From Flavimobilis sp052324925 (GTDB lineage Bacteria; Actinomycetota; Actinomycetes; Actinomycetales; Cellulomonadaceae), in NCBI GenBank assembly GCA_052324925.1, contig JBQPRE010000002.1: a stretch of DNA of 64,000 nt. One strand, 5' to 3'. Below, piece after piece: positions 60,293-64,000 of the stretch. The notes under the pieces are model-generated. The model was not told where the DNA came from and searched no databases. It was given only the letters and a program-made list of their open reading frames with translations. The position numbers and the translations under genes are program-made. Position 1 is the stretch's first letter, and each line of letters opens with the position of its first letter.

Positions 60293-60874
60293 ATGACGCT
60301 TGTCGTACCCGCGCTCCACCCCGGCGCCAGCACGACCGAGGACCGCGTCGTCCTGCTCGACGCTGACGGTCGTGCCATCGGCACCGCGCCACGCGAGGGC
60401 GTGCATGACACCCACACCCCCCTGCACCTCGCGTTCTCCTGCCACCTCACCGACGACTCGGGCGACCTTCTCCTCTCCCGCCGCGCGCTCACCAAACGCT
60501 CCTGGCCGGGCGTCTGGACGAACGCCTTCTGCGGGCACCCCCGACCGGGTGAGGACCTGCTCGACGCCGTCCGCCGCCACGCACGCACCGAGCTCGGCAT
60601 CGACGAGATCCTCGACCTCGAGGTCGTCCTGCCGCAGTTCCGCTACCGCGCAGTCGACGCGCACGGCACGGTCGAGAACGAGATCTGCCCCGTCGTCCTC
60701 GCGCGCATCCCGGGCCGACACCCGAGTGTCGAGCTCAACCCCCGTGAGGTTGCCGAGACCGTCTGGGTCGACGCAACCGACCTCGGACGCACGAGCATCA
60801 CGGCCCCCTGGTCGCTCAGCCCCTGGGCCGTCGCGCAGCTGCGTGAGCTCGCCGACCTCGAGGACGCGCTGTGA
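60293..60874 (+). CDS. idi: Isopentenyl-diphosphate delta-isomerase, type I
   Basis: A 193-residue Nudix-fold isomerase that interconverts IPP and DMAPP. Catalytic Cys80 is in NAFCGHP, and acidic residues E128/E130 are in VENEICPV. It also has HLAFSCHLTDDSGDLLLSRR and SWPGVWTN. GGAG lies six to nine bases before ATG. It heads the carotenoid operon and supplies DMAPP to CrtE, with a stop-start overlap to crtE. Confidence 0.96.
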   Translation: MTLVVPALHPGASTTEDRVVLLDADGRAIGTAPREGVHDTHTPLHLAFSCHLTDDSGDLLLSRRALTKRSWPGVWTNAFCGHPRPGEDLLDAVRRHARTELGIDEILDLEVVLPQFRYRAVDAHGTVENEICPVVLARIPGRHPSVELNPREVAETVWVDATDLGRTSITAPWSLSPWAVAQLRELADLEDAL

Positions 60875-61926
60875 GCGCCCCGGCCCAGGTCGGCATGCTC
60901 CAGACCGCTGAGAGCTGGACGGCCGACAACCTCGCCGCAGACCTGCGCGCACGCGCGTCTCGTGTGCCCGACCCGGGCGGGCACCTCACGACACTGTGGA
61001 ACGCGCTCGCCGACGCCGCGCACGGGGGCAGCGGCGTGCGCCCCGCGCTCCTGCTCGCGACCTACGGTGCCCTCGGCGGCACGCACGACCGCGTCGCCCG
61101 AGAGCTTGCCGACGCGACCGAGCTCCTCCACACGGCGTTCCTCGTCCACGACGACGTCATCGACCACGACGAGGTTCGCCGCGGACGCCCGACCGTCGTC
61201 GCAGAACACACCGCCCGGGCCCACGGACGCGGCGCCTCTCGTGCAGCGGCCGCCGACGCCGGCCTGGCCGCCGGCATCCTCGCGGGCGACCTCGCCCTCG
61301 TCCGGGCCGTGAGCGCGGTCGCGCTCCTCGACGCCGATCACGCGACGCGCGTGGCACTCGTCGAGCTCCTCGAGGACATCGTCGCTGAGTCCGCTGCCGG
61401 AGAGCTCAGCGACACGACCGCCCTCCCGTCGGGCACGCCTGACCTCGCGACCGCCCTCACCACGGCGGAACGCAAGACGGCCGCCTACACGTTCGTGTGG
61501 CCCATGCGCGCCGCGGCACTGCTCGTCGGCACGCCCGACGCGCTCGCGCTCGCCCCGGCCCTTGAACGAGTCGGACGGCTCGTCGGCGTCGCCTTCCAGC
61601 TGCGTGACGACCTGCGCGGCACGTTCGGCGACCCCGAGACAACCGGCAAGTCCTGCCTCTCCGACCTGCGTGAAGGCCGCATCACCTCGCTCGTTGCCGT
61701 GGCGGCAGGCACCGGCGCCTGGTCTGCGGTCGCCTCCGTCCTCGGCGACCCCGACCTCGACGACGACCGCGTCGCGCCCGTCCGCGAAGCCCTGAGCGCC
61801 CACGGCGTCGACGGAGCTGTCGCCCGCCTCGCCGCCGACCGCATCGCGAGCGCGGTTCACGTCGGGCGTGCCGCAGGCGTCCCGGAGCACCTCCTCGCGA
61901 TGCTCTGCGCCGGGGCGGGCTCATGA
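60871..61926 (+). CDS. crtE: Geranylgeranyl diphosphate synthase
   Basis: A 351-residue trans-prenyltransferase. The first Asp-rich motif is D94-D95-x-x-D98 (HDDVIDHDEVRRG), the second is at 246-247 (QLRDDLRGTFGDPETTGKS). The KxG-type lysine region reads GVRPALLLATYGALGG. Chain length is not read from motifs but fits GGPP in a carotenoid operon. GTG start overlaps the idi stop; stop overlaps crtB. Confidence 0.93.
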   Translation: MSAPAQVGMLQTAESWTADNLAADLRARASRVPDPGGHLTTLWNALADAAHGGSGVRPALLLATYGALGGTHDRVARELADATELLHTAFLVHDDVIDHDEVRRGRPTVVAEHTARAHGRGASRAAAADAGLAAGILAGDLALVRAVSAVALLDADHATRVALVELLEDIVAESAAGELSDTTALPSGTPDLATALTTAERKTAAYTFVWPMRAAALLVGTPDALALAPALERVGRLVGVAFQLRDDLRGTFGDPETTGKSCLSDLREGRITSLVAVAAGTGAWSAVASVLGDPDLDDDRVAPVREALSAHGVDGAVARLAADRIASAVHVGRAAGVPEHLLAMLCAGAGS

Positions 61927-62807
61927 GCGCGGCCGACCGCGAACGCTACGACGCGGCCGCACGCGCGGCGAGCGAGACGGTCATCTCGTCGTACTCGACA
62001 AGCTTCTCCCTTGCCGTACGGCTCCTGCCGCCCACGCAACGCGCCGACGTCCGCGCGATCTACGGACTCGTGCGACTCGCCGACGAGATCGTCGACGGCG
62101 CGCTCGACGCGGTGAGTCCCGCCGAGCGCGCGGCCCTCCTCGACGACCTCGAGGACGAGGTCCGCCGGGCCCGCGCGCGCGGCTGCTCGACGAACCTCGT
62201 CGTCCACGCGTTCGCGCTCGCAGCGCTCCGCAGCGGGATCGGCGACGACCTCACCGCCCCGTTCTTCGCCGCCATGCGCACGGACCTCGTCCAGGACGAC
62301 CACGACCCCGTGTCGCTCGCGACCTACGTGTACGGCTCAGCCGAGGTCGTCGGGCTCATGTGCCTCCGGGTCTTCACCGCTCACCTGCCGGAGCCCGAGC
62401 GGACCCGTCTCCTGGCCGACGCAGCCCCGGGTGCGCGCGCCCTCGGATCAGCGTTCCAGAAGGTCAACTTCGTCCGCGACCTCGGCGCGGACCTCGACGA
62501 GCGTGGCCGCGCGTACCTCGCCGATCTCGCGACCCACCCGACAGAGGCCGCCCGAGATGCGACGCTCGACGACATCGACGCGGAGATCGCCACGGCTCGC
62601 ACCGCCATCCCGCTGCTGCCACCCGGTGCTCGCCGAGCCGTCGTCGCCGCCACCGCGTTGTTCGCCGAGCTCTCCCGCCGCCTGCGCGCCACGCCCGCAA
62701 CCGAGATCGCCGCCGCCCGCACGCGCGTCCCCGGGCACCGCAAGCTCACAGTCATCACAGCGGCCCTCGCGCGGGACGCGGTTGCCGCCCGGAAGGCAGG
62801 GCGATGA
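61923..62807 (+). CDS. crtB: Phytoene synthase
   Basis: A 294-residue squalene/phytoene synthase joining two GGPP. The two aspartate motifs are present: YGLVRLADEIVDG in helix one region and NFVRDLGADLDERGR. SSYSTSFSLAVRLLPPTQR is the family start. It is coupled to crtE upstream and to crtI downstream by ATGA overlaps. Length is normal. Confidence 0.95.
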   Translation: MSAADRERYDAAARAASETVISSYSTSFSLAVRLLPPTQRADVRAIYGLVRLADEIVDGALDAVSPAERAALLDDLEDEVRRARARGCSTNLVVHAFALAALRSGIGDDLTAPFFAAMRTDLVQDDHDPVSLATYVYGSAEVVGLMCLRVFTAHLPEPERTRLLADAAPGARALGSAFQKVNFVRDLGADLDERGRAYLADLATHPTEAARDATLDDIDAEIATARTAIPLLPPGARRAVVAATALFAELSRRLRATPATEIAAARTRVPGHRKLTVITAALARDAVAARKAGR

Positions 62808-64000
62808 GCCGCGTCGTCATCGTCGGGGCCGGTGTGGCAGGTCTCGCTGCGGGAACCCTTCTCGCCCGGGACGGCCACGACGTCGAGATCATCGAACGGC
62901 TCGACGTGGTCGGCGGCCGGGCCGGCACGTGGCACCACGACGGGTTTACGTTCGACCTCGGGCCGTCGTGGTTCCTCATGCCCGAGGTCTTCGAGAGCTT
63001 CTACCGCGAGTGCGGGACGACGACGGCCGAACAGCTCGACCTCGTCGCGCTCGACCCCGCCTACCGCGTCCTTGCGCAGGACGCGCCCCCTCTCGAGGTC
63101 CGCTCCGGCCGCGATCGCGTCACCGCGCTCTTCGAGTCCGTCGAGCCCGGCGCGGGCACCCGCCTCGGCCGCTACCTCGACGAGGCGGGCGACGTCTACC
63201 GCGTCGCGGTCGACCACCTGCTGCGCACCGACTTCAGCCGACCCCGCGACCTGCTCACCCCCGCGGTCCTCACGCGACTGCCGACGCTCGCGCGGCTCCT
63301 CACCGTCTCGCTCGACCGGCACGTGCGCACACGGTTCACCGACCGACGCCTCAGGCAGGTGCTCGCCTACCCGGCCGTCTTCCTCGGAACCCGCCCCGAG
63401 CGCGCGCCGAGCATGTACCACCTCATGAGCCACCTCGACCTCGCTGACGGCGTCTTCTACCCGCGAGGCGGCTTCGGCGAGGTCGCCGCCTCGCTCGCAC
63501 GCCTCGCCGAGGCGGCAGGGGTGACGATCACCGTGGGGACCGAGGTCACCGGCGTGCGGACAGCACCGGGCAGGGGAGAGGTGAGGACCGCGCGGCGCCC
63601 ACGCGCCCACGTGACCGGGGTCGACGTCGTCGGGCCCGGCGGGCCCCGCACGATCGACGCCGACGCCGTCGTCGGCGCAGGCGACCTCCACCACCTCGAG
63701 ACCCGCGTCCTGCCCCCCGAGCTCCGCACCTACCCAGAGCGCTGGTGGTCGACGCGCGACCCCGGCCCCGGAGCCGTCCTCGTCCACCTCGGCGTCCGCG
63801 GCACCCTGCCCGAGCTCACGCACCACACGCTCATGTTCACGCGCGACTGGGACGAGGGCTTCGACGCCGTCGACGGCCTTCGCCCGTTCCCAGACCCGGC
63901 CTCCGCCTACGTGTGCGCACCCTCGCGCACCGACCGGGCGGTCGCGCCGCCCGGCTGCGAGACCCTGTTCCTCCTCGTGCCCGTCCACGCCGACCCGGGT
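62804..64000 (+). CDS. crtI: Phytoene desaturase (3' partial)
   Basis: At least 399 residues of a CrtI-type FAD amine-oxidase-fold desaturase; the frame is open to the window end. It starts MSRVVIVGAGVAGLAAGTLL with the FAD-binding GxGxxG, then GGRAGTWHHDGFTFDLGPSW, FLMPEVFESFY and MYHLMSHLDLADGVFYPRGG. It introduces the conjugated double bonds of lycopene. Coupled to crtB. Later pathway genes must lie beyond the window. Confidence 0.95.
   Translation, partial: MSRVVIVGAGVAGLAAGTLLARDGHDVEIIERLDVVGGRAGTWHHDGFTFDLGPSWFLMPEVFESFYRECGTTTAEQLDLVALDPAYRVLAQDAPPLEVRSGRDRVTALFESVEPGAGTRLGRYLDEAGDVYRVAVDHLLRTDFSRPRDLLTPAVLTRLPTLARLLTVSLDRHVRTRFTDRRLRQVLAYPAVFLGTRPERAPSMYHLMSHLDLADGVFYPRGGFGEVAASLARLAEAAGVTITVGTEVTGVRTAPGRGEVRTARRPRAHVTGVDVVGPGGPRTIDADAVVGAGDLHHLETRVLPPELRTYPERWWSTRDPGPGAVLVHLGVRGTLPELTHHTLMFTRDWDEGFDAVDGLRPFPDPASAYVCAPSRTDRAVAPPGCETLFLLVPVHADPG

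Overview
The window is chromosomal DNA of a high-GC, motile actinobacterium. The evidence is strongly G/C-biased codon use, frequent GTG starts, many genes with a leaderless TANNNT-N6-RTG arrangement, an actinobacterial ydaO (c-di-AMP) riboswitch in front of an NlpC/P60 gene, and a galU / gephyrin-like / rimJ / glpR block. A complete chemotaxis operon plus C-terminal carotenoid genes suggests a pigmented, flagellated member of the Micrococcales (Cellulomonas/Sanguibacter-like); that placement is inference. No rRNA, CRISPR array or intact insertion sequence is visible.

Layout. 1-10.1 kb: end of a flagellar/chemotaxis region with an FlhF-like fragment, csrA, cheA, cheW, an MCP, cheB, cheR, two cheY genes and two proteins carrying an ExxN motif typical of CheC/CheX-type CheY phosphatases, nearly all translationally coupled. 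10.0-16.6 kb: gluconokinase, a purine-type permease, mannose-6-phosphate isomerase, an LCP cell-wall ligase and a MarR/MFS efflux pair. 16.6-36.9 kb: a cell-surface polysaccharide locus with several glycosyltransferases, wecB and wecC (UDP-ManNAcA), two rmlA paralogues, rmlC, wecE and wecD (dTDP-Fuc4NAc), a GtrA/GtrB-like pair and a polytopic membrane protein. The middle of this locus (about 20.5-29.3 kb) is visibly more A/T-rich, contains 1.4 kb without an intact gene, and looks like variable, exchanged DNA.

37-44.4 kb: serC, an IdeR/DtxR-type regulator, the riboswitch-controlled NlpC/P60 endopeptidase, a tandem universal stress protein, an osmC-ecsC-ddaH operon and a tRNA-Arg. 44.4-51.8 kb: a very large SF1-helicase-like protein whose nucleotide-binding loop is degenerate, coupled to a small disordered protein, then mscL, a SAF-domain protein and an FmdB-type zinc ribbon with a serine tail. 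52-59.5 kb: penicillin-acylase-family hydrolase, 5-formyl-THF cyclo-ligase, and galU-glp-rimJ-glpR, a set tied to actinobacterial cell division. 59.6-64 kb: tRNA-Ala, then a MarR regulator divergent from idi-crtE-crtB-crtI (start of a carotenoid operon that runs off the window), with a perfect 15-bp palindrome in the shared promoter region.

The most interesting items are the enterobacterial-common-antigen-like sugar set in an actinobacterium, the degenerate helicase with its coupled small partner, the paired ExxN proteins in the chemotaxis operon, a promoter plus strong hairpin between tRNA-Arg and the helicase gene, and the CrtR-like operator.
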